From Streptomyces sp. DG2A-72 (GTDB lineage: Bacteria > Actinomycetota > Actinomycetes > Streptomycetales > Streptomycetaceae), in the NCBI RefSeq assembly GCF_030499575.1, contig NZ_JASTLC010000001.1:4922001-4986000 (forward strand): a stretch of 64,000 nt of DNA. The letters run 5' to 3'. Position 1 is the stretch's first letter. The number at the start of each line of letters is the position of its first letter. Both the position numbers and the translations under genes were made by a program. Below the pieces are notes generated by a model that made no database searches, was not told the origin of the DNA, and was given only the letters and a program-made list of their open reading frames with translations. This document shows, piece by piece, positions 7,457 to 16,087 of the stretch.

Positions 7457-8212
7457 ATGCTTCGATCGACGTGGGCGACATGGACACATGGCCGCCGGCG
7501 TGCCGTGATCGGCGCGTCGGCGGCCGTCGTCTGCCTGGGCGGCGCGCTGGCCGCATGCGGGGCCCAGGGCGGCGGCGACGGGTACGTGGCGACCGGTTCG
7601 GCACCTCAGGCACCTGGAAAGGCCGTGCAGCCGACCGGCGGTGTGAGCCTGGTGCCGCTCGACGGCGAGACATCCGCGCCACCCTCGAAGGGTCCGGCCG
7701 ACTCGCCGGGCGCGGGCGGAAGGTCGAGCACCCCCTCAGCCCGGGAAGGGTCTACGGCGGACAGCCCCGCGCCGTCCACGGAGACGGAGGCCGAGACGGA
7801 GGCCGAGACGGAGGCCGAGACCGAGACCGAGGGCGCCAAGTCCCCACGTAGTCCTGCGACTTCACCGCCACCATCCAGCGGCAGCAGTCCTACGACATCC
7901 CCCGCACCCGCCGCGCTCACCTGGTCCGAACCGGAGCGGGAGCCCACGGACAAGCGCTGGTGCGAGAAGGTGACCGTCGGCTTCCACAACTCGGGCGGAA
8001 CCGCGGTGCGTTCGGGCACGGTGACCTTCGGGACGCACATCATCGGCGCGCTCGGGATCGACTGGGGGACCGTCGAGTCGGCCGAGAAGCTTCCGGTGCC
8101 GGTCGGGGCCGACGCGCGGAAGGAGAAGACCTGGACGGTGTGCGTCGACGCGTGGCGGGTGCCGCTGGGCATGCACATCGAGACGCGGGACGTGTCCGTC
8201 CAGTGGAAGTAG
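7457..8212 (+). CDS. Putative lipoprotein with Ser/Thr/Glu-rich linker
   Basis: 251 residues. The N terminus has a signal sequence with a lipobox-like end (LGGALAAC, Cys about residue 34), predicting lipid anchoring outside the membrane. A long low-complexity stretch follows, including a tandem ETEA repeat (about residues 111-125), then a compact C-terminal domain (about 150-251) with two cysteines and alternating hydrophobic residues (VTVGFHNSGGTAVRSGTVTFGTHIIG split over strands) that suggests a beta-sandwich. No family is recognised. It follows the sigN-like gene by 94 bases in the same direction, so it may belong to that sigma factor's regulon, but no promoter match was established. Confidence 0.75.
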   Translation: MLRSTWATWTHGRRRAVIGASAAVVCLGGALAACGAQGGGDGYVATGSAPQAPGKAVQPTGGVSLVPLDGETSAPPSKGPADSPGAGGRSSTPSAREGSTADSPAPSTETEAETEAETEAETETEGAKSPRSPATSPPPSSGSSPTTSPAPAALTWSEPEREPTDKRWCEKVTVGFHNSGGTAVRSGTVTFGTHIIGALGIDWGTVESAEKLPVPVGADARKEKTWTVCVDAWRVPLGMHIETRDVSVQWK

Positions 8213-8237
8213 GCGGTGCCCCGCCTGTGTGAAGCGC

Positions 8238-8435
8238 CTACTTCAGCGCGAGCCACGCGACGGCGGCCACGACGGCCACCGCGACGACGACACCGAGGAT
8301 CAGGCCGATGCGGGGGCCCGAGGAGGCCGCCGCCGCCTGCCGTCGGCCCTGCGGGCCCTCGTCGACGAACGCGCGGAACATCTGGGTGTTGCCTGCGGGG
8401 TCGTGGTTGCCCTGGGGGCCCTGCGTGTTAGCCAT
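8238..8435 (-). CDS. Small C-terminally anchored membrane protein
   Basis: 65 residues, ATG start. Residues 1-40 are polar and Gln/Gly rich (MANTQGPQGNHDPAGNTQMF), and the last 22 residues are one membrane segment (IGLILGVVVAVAVVAAVAWL) ending in LK, so a tail-anchored topology is predicted. It is convergent with the lipoprotein gene, with 25 bases between stops. Function unknown. Confidence 0.7.
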   Translation of the reverse strand: MANTQGPQGNHDPAGNTQMFRAFVDEGPQGRRQAAAASSGPRIGLILGVVVAVAVVAAVAWLALK

Positions 8436-8581
8436 GCCCCGAGACCCTAGCGAATCGAGGGTGACCGCCCAAGCGGGGGCTCCGTTCCCCCACAGAACCT
8501 TTGCCACCTGCACATTTACATCCGCAACACTTGCCTTTGCCAAGTTTTTATGCCGGACCGACACCTCTTTGCTTGCCTGTA

Positions 8582-8604
8582 GCAACCAATATCTCTATGG
8601 TTGC
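8582..8604. promoter_or_regulatory. Candidate MarR operator upstream of marR-MFS
   Basis: A perfect inverted repeat GCAACCA-N9-TGGTTGC centred about 40 bases before the marR start. Further TTGC/GCAA half-sites flank it (8570-8585, 8601-8613). This is the usual layout for an autorepressing MarR regulator. Confidence 0.65.
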
Positions 8605-8630
8605 CCTAAGCAACGAACACGGGAGGTGTG

Positions 8631-9134
8631 ATGGCCGAGCAGGCGCAGTACGAGGAGCTGGTGCGCCAGTTCAGTGCTTTCGGGGCCGTGAAGCGGGAGA
8701 TGGGACGGATTCTGCCGTCCGAGTGTCCCAGCGGCTCCGCCGCCGTGCTGACGCTGCTCGGACGCCACGGCGCCATGCGCATGAGCAGGCTCGCCGAGCT
8801 GCTCGCCGTGGACATGTCGGTGACCAGCCGCCATGTCGCGCACGTCGCCGGGCGCGGCTGGATCGAGCGCTCCCCGGACCCGGCGGACAAGCGCTCCCGC
8901 ATCCTGCGCCTCACCCCCGCCGGCCAGGCACTGCTCGACGAGCTGTCCTTGCGGACCACCGAGCTGCTCGCCCACCGCCTGCACGACTGGTCCGACGACG
9001 AGGTCGGCCAGCTCACCCGGCTGATGGCCCGGCTCAGGGACAGCTTCGGCGACTGCCGGACCACGTCCCGGCCGCAGGCCCCGCCCGGCCCTCCCGCACT
9101 CGACGAGACCACCCGTACACCCGCAAGCACATAA
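8631..9134 (+). CDS. MarR family transcriptional regulator
   Basis: 167 residues with the winged helix of the MarR family: MRMSRLAELLAVDMSVTSRHV is the recognition helix region (about 60-80) and DPADKRSRILRLTPAG the wing (about 90-105). Dimerisation helices occupy both ends. The ATG at 8631 follows GGGAGG by four bases; a GTG at 8628 is too close to that site. The gene is 13 bases ahead of a drug-efflux MFS transporter gene, and an inverted repeat sits in its promoter, so it most likely represses this operon until a ligand, probably an exported compound, is bound. Confidence 0.93.
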   Translation: MAEQAQYEELVRQFSAFGAVKREMGRILPSECPSGSAAVLTLLGRHGAMRMSRLAELLAVDMSVTSRHVAHVAGRGWIERSPDPADKRSRILRLTPAGQALLDELSLRTTELLAHRLHDWSDDEVGQLTRLMARLRDSFGDCRTTSRPQAPPGPPALDETTRTPAST

Positions 9135-9147
9135 GAGAAGGAAGCCC

Positions 9148-11658
9148 ATGGCAACGACCACACCAGCCGGTGTGCGGGCTCACGCCAAGCACGGGGGAGG
9201 CTCCCAAGGCTCCGCCGACGGCGCTCCGATGACGCACCGGCAGATCATGGAGGCCCTGACGGGCCTGCTGCTCGGCATGTTCGTCGCGATCCTGTCGTCG
9301 ACGATCGTCTCCAACGCCCTGCCCGACATCATCAAGGACCTCGGTGGCGGCCAGAGCGCCTACACCTGGGTCGTGACCGCGTCGCTGCTGGCGATGACCG
9401 CGTCCACCCCGCTGTGGGGCAAGCTCGCCGACCTGTTCTCCAAGAAGCTGCTGATCCAGCTGGCGCTGGTGATCTTCGTGGTGGGCTCGGCGGCGGCCGG
9501 TCTGTCGCAGAACCCGGCGATGCTGATCTCCTTCCGCGCCGTCCAGGGCATCGGCATGGGCGGACTGTCGTCGCTGGCGCAGATCATCCTGGCGGCGATG
9601 ATCTCCCCGCGTGAGCGCGGCCGCTACAACGGCTACCTCGGCGCCACGTTCGCGACCGCGATGGTCGGTGGCCCGCTGATCGGCGGTGTCATCACCGACG
9701 CCGACTGGCTGGGCTGGCGCTGGTGCTTCTACGTCGGCGTGCCCTTCGCCGTGATAGCCCTGATCGTGCTGCAGCGGACCCTGCACCTGCCGGTCGTCAA
9801 GCGGCGGGTCAAGGTCGACTGGGCCGGCGCCTTCTTCATCACGGCCGCCGTCTGTCTGCTGCTGGTCTGGGTCACCTTCGCCGGTGACAAGTACGACTGG
9901 GTGTCCTGGCAGACGTACGCGATGGTGGGCGGCACGCTGGCGCTGATCGCGCTCTTCATGCTGATCGAGACGAAGGCGACCGAGCCGATCATCCCGCTGC
10001 GGCTGTTCCGCAACCGCACGATCACGCTGACCTCGCTCGCCTCGCTGTTCGTCGGTGTCGCGATGTTCGCCGGCACGATCTTCTTCAGCCAGTACTTCCA
10101 GCTGGCCCGGGACAAGTCGCCGACCATGTCCGGCGTCATGACCATCCCGATGATCGCCGGGCTGTTCGTCTCCTCCACCGTCTCCGGCCGGGTCATCACC
10201 CGCACCGGGCGCTGGAAGGCGTGGCTGCTGGTCGGTGGTGTGCTGGTGACGGCGGGCCTGGGACTGCTCGGCACGATCCGGTACGACACCGAGTACTGGC
10301 ACGTGGCGATCTTCATGGCCATGCTGGGCCTCGGCGTCGGCATGATGATGCAGAACCTGGTGCTGGCCACGCAGAACCAGGTGGACCCGAGCGATCTGGG
10401 CGTCGCCAGCTCGGTGGTGACCTTCTTCCGCTCCCTCGGCGGTGCGGTGGGTGTCTCCGCCCTCGGCGCGGTCCTCAGCCACCGGATCACGCACTACGTC
10501 GAGAAGGGCGCCGCCGCCCTCGACCCGCAGTCCGCCGCCGCGCTCGCCGGTTCCTCCTCCACCGGCAGCATCCCGGACATGGACCTGCTGCCCGCCCCGA
10601 TCCGCACGCTCATGGAGAGCTCCTACGGCCACGGCATCGCGGACGTGTTCCTCTACGCCGCACCGGTCGCGCTGCTGGCCCTGCTGTTCTCGCTGTTCAT
10701 CAAGGAGGTTCCGCTGAAGACGAAGGGCGCGATGGCGCAGGCGGCCGAGTCCGAGGATGCCGTTCCGGCCGAGACGGCCGCACCGGCCTACGAGAAGGTA
10801 CCGAGCTGGGCCGTCGCCGCTCACACCGAGGCCGGTCCCGAGGGCACGCAGAGGCTCGCGGCCGTCGCGACGGTGGCACCTGTGCAGGAGGGTTCCGGCG
10901 GCATCCCGGTCCGCGGCCATGTCCGCGGCGCCGAGAGCGCGCCCGTCCCGCAGGCCGCCGTCACGCTGATCTCCCTCGCCGGGCGCCAGCTGGGCCGCTC
11001 GGTCGCGCAGGGAGACGGCTCCTACGCGGTGGACGCGCCGGGCGCGGGCTCGTACGTCCTGATCGCCTCCGCCGACGGGTTCCAGCCGCAGGCGTCCACG
11101 ATCGTGGTGAACGGTGAGCCGGTGTCGTACGACATCCTGCTCAGCGGCACCAGCGGCCTGAACGGTGTCGTGCGGGCTGCGGCGACCGCCCTTCCCGTCA
11201 AGGACGCGATGGTGATCGTCACCGATGTGCGCGGGGATCTGCTGGCCACCGGGACCACCGGTGAGCAGGGCGAGTTCGTCTTCGGAGAGCTGGTGCCGGG
11301 TGCCGTGACCGTCGCGGTGAACGCCGCCGGGTTCCGGCCGCGGGCCCTGCCCGTCGAGGTGGGCGGCACCGGGGTCACCCGGATCGAGGTCGACCTGGAC
11401 GCGGGCGCCCAGCTCCAGGGTGTCGTACGGGCTCCGCACGGTCCGCTGGCCGACGCCCGGGTGACGCTGGTCGACGCGGCGGGCAACGTGGTCGGCACGG
11501 CCACGACCGGCCCGGACGGGGCGTACGCCTTCACCGACCTCGACAGTGGCGAGTACACCGTCATCGCGACGGGCTACCCGCCGGTCGCGACGGCGCTGAC
11601 CGTCTCCGGTCGTGGAGCCGACGCCCACGACATCGAACTCGCCCACCCGGGCGAGTAG
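9148..11658 (+). CDS. DHA2-family MFS transporter fused to three carboxypeptidase-regulatory-like domains
   Basis: 836 residues, much longer than the usual 450-550 of the family. Residues about 30-530 form a 14-helix EmrB/QacA-type drug:proton antiporter with the motif A-like GKLADLFSKK and motif C-like GATFATAMVGGPLIGG segments. After an acidic linker come three repeats of about 75-85 residues (starting near 583, 669 and 756) of the carboxypeptidase regulatory-like or Cna-B fold, each with a GxVxxxxxxPVxxAxVxLxD start and a GxYxxxxLxxGxYxVxxxxxG end. The transporter exports an unknown compound; the location of the extra domains (inside or outside) is not certain. It is in an operon with marR upstream and a yceI-type gene downstream that carries the same accessory fold. 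Confidence 0.92.
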   Translation: MATTTPAGVRAHAKHGGGSQGSADGAPMTHRQIMEALTGLLLGMFVAILSSTIVSNALPDIIKDLGGGQSAYTWVVTASLLAMTASTPLWGKLADLFSKKLLIQLALVIFVVGSAAAGLSQNPAMLISFRAVQGIGMGGLSSLAQIILAAMISPRERGRYNGYLGATFATAMVGGPLIGGVITDADWLGWRWCFYVGVPFAVIALIVLQRTLHLPVVKRRVKVDWAGAFFITAAVCLLLVWVTFAGDKYDWVSWQTYAMVGGTLALIALFMLIETKATEPIIPLRLFRNRTITLTSLASLFVGVAMFAGTIFFSQYFQLARDKSPTMSGVMTIPMIAGLFVSSTVSGRVITRTGRWKAWLLVGGVLVTAGLGLLGTIRYDTEYWHVAIFMAMLGLGVGMMMQNLVLATQNQVDPSDLGVASSVVTFFRSLGGAVGVSALGAVLSHRITHYVEKGAAALDPQSAAALAGSSSTGSIPDMDLLPAPIRTLMESSYGHGIADVFLYAAPVALLALLFSLFIKEVPLKTKGAMAQAAESEDAVPAETAAPAYEKVPSWAVAAHTEAGPEGTQRLAAVATVAPVQEGSGGIPVRGHVRGAESAPVPQAAVTLISLAGRQLGRSVAQGDGSYAVDAPGAGSYVLIASADGFQPQASTIVVNGEPVSYDILLSGTSGLNGVVRAAATALPVKDAMVIVTDVRGDLLATGTTGEQGEFVFGELVPGAVTVAVNAAGFRPRALPVEVGGTGVTRIEVDLDAGAQLQGVVRAPHGPLADARVTLVDAAGNVVGTATTGPDGAYAFTDLDSGEYTVIATGYPPVATALTVSGRGADAHDIELAHPGE

Positions 11659-11765
11659 TTCAACCCCGGCCCGGGACGGGCGCGCGCTCCGAGCGGAGGT
11701 GCGCGGTCGTCACGGGCCGGTTCGCTCTATGACCAATTTGTAAGGTTTTGCAGGGAGTTGACGGG

Positions 11766-12587
11766 ATGGGACTGACCGCGAAGATCCGTACGCGGGACGG
11801 ATGGGCCGTGTCGCACGCGGTCGTCACGGTGACCGACATGACCGGTGCGCAGGTGGTGCGTGCCGAGGCGGACGGCGAGGGGGCCGTACGGGATGCGACC
11901 GCGCTGGCTCCCGGTGCGTACACCGTCATCGTCACGGCCGTCGGCTACGCGCCCGCCGCCGCGAGCGCGATCGTCACCGCGAGCGGCCGGGCCGACGTGG
12001 GCACGGTCACGCTGGCGCGGCAGGGCGGCACCGAGCTGCCGCCGCCCGGGCCGTGGACCATCGACCCGGCGCACTCCAGCGTCGGCGCCGTCGCCCAGCA
12101 TCTGGGGATCTCCAGCGTGCACGGCCGGTTCACCGAGTTCGCGGCCCTGATCGAGGTCGCGCCCGACGACGTCACCAAGTCCCGGGTGGAGGCGGTGATC
12201 CGGGCCGCGTCCATCGACACGGGGAACGCGATGCGGGACGGCCATCTGAAGTCCGCCGACTTCCTGGACGTGGCGACGTACCCCGAGATCACCTACCGCT
12301 CGACGGGCCTGACGGCGGCGGGTCCGGACCGCTGGACGGTCCACGGCGAGCTGGGCCTGCACGGCGTCGTACGCCCCGTCGACCTCGACCTCGCCTACCT
12401 CGGCACCGGCGCGGACCCCTGGGGCGGCACCCGCGCCGCCTTCCGGGCCACGACCCGACTGCAGCGCGAGGACTTCGCCATGTACTACAACGAGGTGGTC
12501 CAGGCAGGCATCGCCGCGATCGGCACGACACTGAAGGTGGAGCTGGACATCCAGGCGGTACAGGGCGAATCACTGCCGCAGGTGTAG
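11766..12587 (+). CDS. YceI-family protein with N-terminal carboxypeptidase-regulatory-like domain
   Basis: 273 residues from ATG, with AGGGAG seven bases upstream. Residues 1-90 form a single carboxypeptidase-regulatory-like domain like those of the preceding transporter (DGWAVSHAVVTVTD, then APGAYTVIVTAVGY). Residues about 97-270 are a YceI lipocalin-like barrel (WTIDPAHSSVGAVAQHLGIS; SADFLDVATYPEITY), a family that binds polyprenoids or similar amphiphiles. No signal peptide is seen, so a cytoplasmic role is likely. The shared accessory domain and the 107-base spacing suggest it acts with the transporter, perhaps binding the substrate. Confidence 0.9.
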   Translation: MGLTAKIRTRDGWAVSHAVVTVTDMTGAQVVRAEADGEGAVRDATALAPGAYTVIVTAVGYAPAAASAIVTASGRADVGTVTLARQGGTELPPPGPWTIDPAHSSVGAVAQHLGISSVHGRFTEFAALIEVAPDDVTKSRVEAVIRAASIDTGNAMRDGHLKSADFLDVATYPEITYRSTGLTAAGPDRWTVHGELGLHGVVRPVDLDLAYLGTGADPWGGTRAAFRATTRLQREDFAMYYNEVVQAGIAAIGTTLKVELDIQAVQGESLPQV

Positions 12588-12667
12588 CGCCCCCAAAGGG
12601 GCGCGGGGCTGTATCGACATGCGGCTCCGCCGCGTGGGCGCGACAAGCCACGACGGACCCGCAGCCG
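12586..12667. repeat. Streptomyces-type dispersed intergenic repeat, copy 2
   Basis: Begins AGCGCCCCCAAAGGGGCGCG, overlapping the stop of the yceI-type gene by two bases, and runs through GGCTCCGCCGCG to CCCGCAGCCG. It closely matches copy 1 at 588-666. Confidence 0.8.
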
Positions 12668-12712
12668 CCACCGAACCCAGCGCGGCACTCCCATCGGTTT
12701 AGGCTGCGCCCC

Positions 12713-13183
12713 ATGGCACCGAACATCGCGACCAACACCGCCGTATCACTCGAAGACCTCCTCGAGTTCGTACGACCCCGCCACCGCGCCATCCTGCTGA
12801 CCCGCCGAGCCGACGGCAGTCCCCAGGCTTCGCCGCTGACCTGCGGTGTCGACGACTCGGGCCGGATCGTCGTGTCGACCTACCCCGAGCGGGCCAAGAC
12901 CCGTAACGCCAAGCGGGATGAGCGGGTCAGCCTCCTCGTCCTGTCCGACGACTGGAACGGACCCTGGGTCCAGATCGACGGCACCGCCGAAGTGATCGAC
13001 TCCCCCGACTCCGTCGAACCGCTCGTCGAGTACTACCGCAACATCGCCGGCGAGCACTTCGACTGGGACGAGTACCGGGCGGCCATGGTCAAGCAGGGCA
13101 AGTCGATCATCCGGGTCACACCGCGGCGGTGGGGGCCGGTGGCGACGGGCGGGTTCCCGGCGCGGCTGGTCAGCGAGGAGTAG
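12713..13183 (+). CDS. PPOX-class F420-dependent oxidoreductase (split-barrel flavin fold)
   Basis: 156 residues. The family signature is visible in RHRAILLTRRADGSPQASPLTCGVDD (split for length) and in the later RVSLLVLSDDWNGPWVQIDG segment of the split beta-barrel. Such proteins reduce small substrates using F420H2 or FMNH2 in the cytosol; the substrate here is unknown. The ATG at 12713 gives a normal N terminus (MAPNIATNTAVSLEDLL). Its stop overlaps the end of the convergent VOC gene by 14 bases. Confidence 0.88.
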   Translation: MAPNIATNTAVSLEDLLEFVRPRHRAILLTRRADGSPQASPLTCGVDDSGRIVVSTYPERAKTRNAKRDERVSLLVLSDDWNGPWVQIDGTAEVIDSPDSVEPLVEYYRNIAGEHFDWDEYRAAMVKQGKSIIRVTPRRWGPVATGGFPARLVSEE

Positions 13184-13628
13184 AACTCACGGCTCGCTCG
13201 GAGGTCGCGGCGACGCAGAACTCGTTGCCCTCCGGGTCGGCCATAACTATGTGGTGACCCTCGAACCCCTCCTGCACGCTCCCGCCCGCCTTCACCAGCC
13301 GCTCGGCCTCGGCTCTGATCCGGGCCCAGCGCTCCTCGGGGCTGCCGTGTCCCGGTACCCGGATGTCCATGTGCAGTCGGTTCTTGGCCGTCTTCGGCTC
13401 GGGAACCTTGAGGAGGGAGAGGTGGGGGCCGACACCGTCCGGATCGCAGAGCCACGCGCTGTCGTCCGCGGACTCGTCCTCCGGGAGGTCGAAGCTCGCG
13501 AACCACTCCTCGCGGGTGGTGAAGGGAGCGGGCGGCGGCTCGTCGACATAGCCCAGCGCCGTCTTCCAGAACTCGGCGAGGAGCCGCGCGTCCGCGCAGT
13601 CGAGCGTCAGGGTGATTCGGGCTGCCAT
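13170..13628 (-). CDS. VOC-superfamily (glyoxalase-like) protein
   Basis: 152 residues with a paired beta-alpha-beta-beta-beta fold: ITLTLDCADARLLAEFWKTALGY opens module one and HIVMADPEGNEFCV closes module two, both classic for glyoxalase/bleomycin-resistance-like proteins. The ATG at 13628 is preferred over upstream codons because it gives the usual short N terminus (MAARITLTLDC). The exact reaction cannot be deduced. It lies just upstream of nothing on its strand and is convergent with the F420/PPOX gene; the TetR gene follows on the same strand upstream, 36 bases away. Confidence 0.88.
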   Translation of the reverse strand: MAARITLTLDCADARLLAEFWKTALGYVDEPPPAPFTTREEWFASFDLPEDESADDSAWLCDPDGVGPHLSLLKVPEPKTAKNRLHMDIRVPGHGSPEERWARIRAEAERLVKAGGSVQEGFEGHHIVMADPEGNEFCVAATSERAVSSTPR

Positions 13629-13664
13629 GAAAAAGACCGTACTGCCCACCACTGACAATGGCGT

Positions 13665-14426
13665 CTAGATCCTGTCCGCCGCCTTCACCATCGCCTCGAT
13701 CCCCGCGATCAGCAGCTCCAGCGCGAACTCGAAGTCCCGCTCCCGCATCTCCTCCACGGTGTCGCCGCCGCGGGCCGCCATGATGTCGGCGGACTCCTGG
13801 ATGACCTCGGCGGCCTCCGGGGCCTGGGTGACCGCGCTCATCGCATGCCGGAAGTAGTCGTCCTGGGTCATGCCGGCGTCCGCACAACGGGCGATGAAGT
13901 GGCCCTCGATCGTGCCGTAGCCGTACACGAACTGGAAGACGGCCGAGATGGCGCCGGTGAGTCCCTGCGCGGGCAGCCCGGTCCTGCGGATGACACGCTG
14001 GATGACCCGGGAGAACGCCAGCGAGTTCGGGCCGATGTTGAGGAACGTCCCGGCGAGCGGCGACAGCCACGGATGCCGCACCAGCAGCCCCCGGTACTCC
14101 CGGGCCAACGTCCGCAGCTGATCCCGCCAGTCCTCGCCCTCGGCATCCGCATCGGGCAGCCGCAACTCACCGAAGGCCGTGTCCAGGGCGAGTTCGAGCA
14201 GGTCGTCCTTGGTGTCGACGTACCAGTACACCGACATCGCCGTGACATTCAGCTCCCCGGCCAGCCGCCGCATGGAGAACTTGCCCAGCCCTTCGGCATC
14301 CAGCAGCCGCACAGTGACCTCGGTGATCCGGTCGCGATCGAGCCCAGAGGGCTGCCCGCCGCCACGGCGCGCTTTCCCCTCCAGCCACACACTCGTCCGC
14401 GCCGAACGCTGGGCCGACTTAGCCAT
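13665..14426 (-). CDS. TetR-family transcriptional regulator with Tet-repressor-like C-terminal domain
   Basis: 253 residues. The helix-turn-helix is at about 28-80 (VRLLDAEGLGKFSMRRLAGE, then VTAMSVYWYVDTKDDLLEL), with the W-YxxxKxxLL pattern of TetR. The C-terminal domain resembles the tetracycline repressor ligand-binding domain (GYGTIEGHFI region). It is transcribed in the same direction as, and about 120 bases downstream of, a DHA2 MFS exporter gene, so it probably controls that exporter. The space between holds a divergent dispersed repeat copy. Confidence 0.92.
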   Translation of the reverse strand: MAKSAQRSARTSVWLEGKARRGGGQPSGLDRDRITEVTVRLLDAEGLGKFSMRRLAGELNVTAMSVYWYVDTKDDLLELALDTAFGELRLPDADAEGEDWRDQLRTLAREYRGLLVRHPWLSPLAGTFLNIGPNSLAFSRVIQRVIRRTGLPAQGLTGAISAVFQFVYGYGTIEGHFIARCADAGMTQDDYFRHAMSAVTQAPEAAEVIQESADIMAARGGDTVEEMRERDFEFALELLIAGIEAMVKAADRI

Positions 14427-14466
14427 GGCGCACCTTCCTCAATCTTTCCTGATGCCGGTCGAGCTG

Positions 14467-14526
14467 AGCGCCCCGTCAGGGGCGCGGGGAACTGCGCGAT
14501 CAACCACGACGAACCCGTGGCCGCAA
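14467..14526. repeat. Dispersed intergenic repeat, divergent copy 3
   Basis: Shares the start AGCGCCCCGTCAGGGGCGCG with copy 1 but then diverges (GGAACTGCGCGATCAACCAC), the second common variant of this Streptomyces repeat. It lies between the MFS and TetR genes. Confidence 0.7.
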
Positions 14527-14545
14527 GACAACCGCACCACCCGGG

Positions 14546-16027
14546 CTAATGGGCGACCACCACCTCCGAGTCTGCCCTTTCCGCACGTCGCAGCAACGCC
14601 GCCGCGACCACCCCACCCAGCAACACAGCCAACGCCCCCACCAGCTGACTCGTCTCCAGCCCAGAGGAAAAGGCGTCAGTAATACGCTCCTTCTCCTCCA
14701 CAGACCCCGCCGAAGCCAACGCCGCAGGCAACGAAGCCGCCGCCACCGGAATCAACGCAGCAAAGCGCGAGTTGAGCACCGCCCCGAGCACCGCCACCCC
14801 GAGCCCGTTCCCGAACTCCGCGAGCGTGCCGTTGATCCCCGCACCAACTCCCGCCTTCTCCCGAGGAATCGCACTCATGATGGCGTGCGCCATCGCGGGG
14901 TTGGCCACAGCACACCCCGCCCCGATCAGCAGCAACCCGAGCAGCGTCCCGGCATAACCGCCGGAGGCCAACGTGGCGATGGACACCAGTCCCGCCGACA
15001 TCAGCACCATCCCCAGCAGGATGGACACCGGCGTCCCCAGCTTCGCCGTCCACTTCGCCGACAGCCCCGAGAAGTTCAGCGCCACCACCGACAGCGCGAG
15101 CGGCGCCGTACGCAGCCCCGCCTCCAGCGCGTCGTAACCCAGCACGAACTGCAGATGCTGCGTCAGCAGGAACAGCGCCCCGCCCATCCCGAAGGTGATC
15201 AGCACCGCCCCCGCGACCGCACCCGTGAACCGCCGGTCCCGGAAGAAGTGCATGTCGAGCATCGGATACGGGATCTTGCTCTCCCAGTACGCGAACACCG
15301 CCAGCACCACCACCGCCAGCGCACCCGCGCCCAGCACCCGCCCGGACGTCCACCCGTGCTCGGGCCCGGAGATGATCGCGAACACCAGCGAGGACATACC
15401 GATCGTGGACAGCAGCGCACCCAGCAGGTCGGGCCGGTCGCCGCGCGGGTTCTTGGACTCGGGGACGAGAGCGATCACAGCGACGAGGCCCAGCGCGGCG
15501 ACCGGCAGGTTGATCAGGAAGATCGCGCCCCACCAGAAGTGGTTCAGCATGAACCCGCCCAGCAGCGGTCCCACCGCGAAGCCGAGCGCGTTGACGGCGC
15601 TCCAGATGCCGATCGCCTTGGGGTGCTCCTCCGGCGCGAAGATCTGCATGGCCACGGCGAGCGTCGTGGTCAGCAGCAGCGCACCGCCCACGCCCATGCC
15701 GGCCCGCGCCGCGATCAACTGCCCGGTGGAATCGGCGAGTCCGGCCGCCAGCGAGCCGATGCCGAACAGGGCCAGGCCCGCGATCAGCATCTTCTTACGG
15801 CCGTAGCGGTCGGCCGCGCTGCCCGCGGTGAGCAGCAGGCCCGACTGGACGAGCGAGTACGCGTTGATCATCCACTGGATGTCGGAGGTGGCGGCGCCCA
15901 GCTCCGTGGTGAGCGAGGGGATCGCCACGTTCAGCACGGTGTTGTCGAGCAGCACGGTGAGCTGGGCGAGACAGATGACGCCGAGGATCAGCCAGCGCTG
16001 GGGATGGCCCTGAGGGGACGTGGTCAT
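14546..16027 (-). CDS. DHA2-family MFS drug exporter
   Basis: 493 residues with 14 predicted membrane helices. The loop motif GSAADRYGRKKML and the motif C-like segment ALGFAVGPLLGG identify an EmrB/QacA-type proton antiporter, and the conserved DNTVLNVAIPSL lies in helix 1. Start is taken at the ATG (MTTSPQGHPQ); an upstream GTG would add three residues. The upstream region is only 60 bases and consists mostly of a long inverted repeat whose arms copy the gene's own start region. Located next to a TetR regulator gene, which likely represses it. Confidence 0.93.
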   Translation of the reverse strand: MTTSPQGHPQRWLILGVICLAQLTVLLDNTVLNVAIPSLTTELGAATSDIQWMINAYSLVQSGLLLTAGSAADRYGRKKMLIAGLALFGIGSLAAGLADSTGQLIAARAGMGVGGALLLTTTLAVAMQIFAPEEHPKAIGIWSAVNALGFAVGPLLGGFMLNHFWWGAIFLINLPVAALGLVAVIALVPESKNPRGDRPDLLGALLSTIGMSSLVFAIISGPEHGWTSGRVLGAGALAVVVLAVFAYWESKIPYPMLDMHFFRDRRFTGAVAGAVLITFGMGGALFLLTQHLQFVLGYDALEAGLRTAPLALSVVALNFSGLSAKWTAKLGTPVSILLGMVLMSAGLVSIATLASGGYAGTLLGLLLIGAGCAVANPAMAHAIMSAIPREKAGVGAGINGTLAEFGNGLGVAVLGAVLNSRFAALIPVAAASLPAALASAGSVEEKERITDAFSSGLETSQLVGALAVLLGGVVAAALLRRAERADSEVVVAH

Positions 16028-16078
16028 GTTGTACACCGTAGAACAGTTCCTATACGGCGTACAACATGACCACGTCCC
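16015..16078. promoter_or_regulatory. Long inverted repeat over the MFS start, candidate TetR operator
   Basis: A perfect 20-base inverted repeat (left arm 16015-16034, right arm 16059-16078, arm GTACAACATGACCACGTCCC) with a 24-base spacer that itself has dyad symmetry (GAACAGTTC; CCGTA/TACGG). The left arm includes the start codon and first codons of the MFS gene. It probably contains its promoter and operator. Confidence 0.6.
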
Positions 16079-16087
16079 GGCCGAGCG

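Noticed and set aside
9034..11646. An 870-codon open frame antisense to the MFS fusion gene
   Set aside because: It is His/Arg/Asp/Gly-rich without any fold pattern and fully shadows a well-supported gene.
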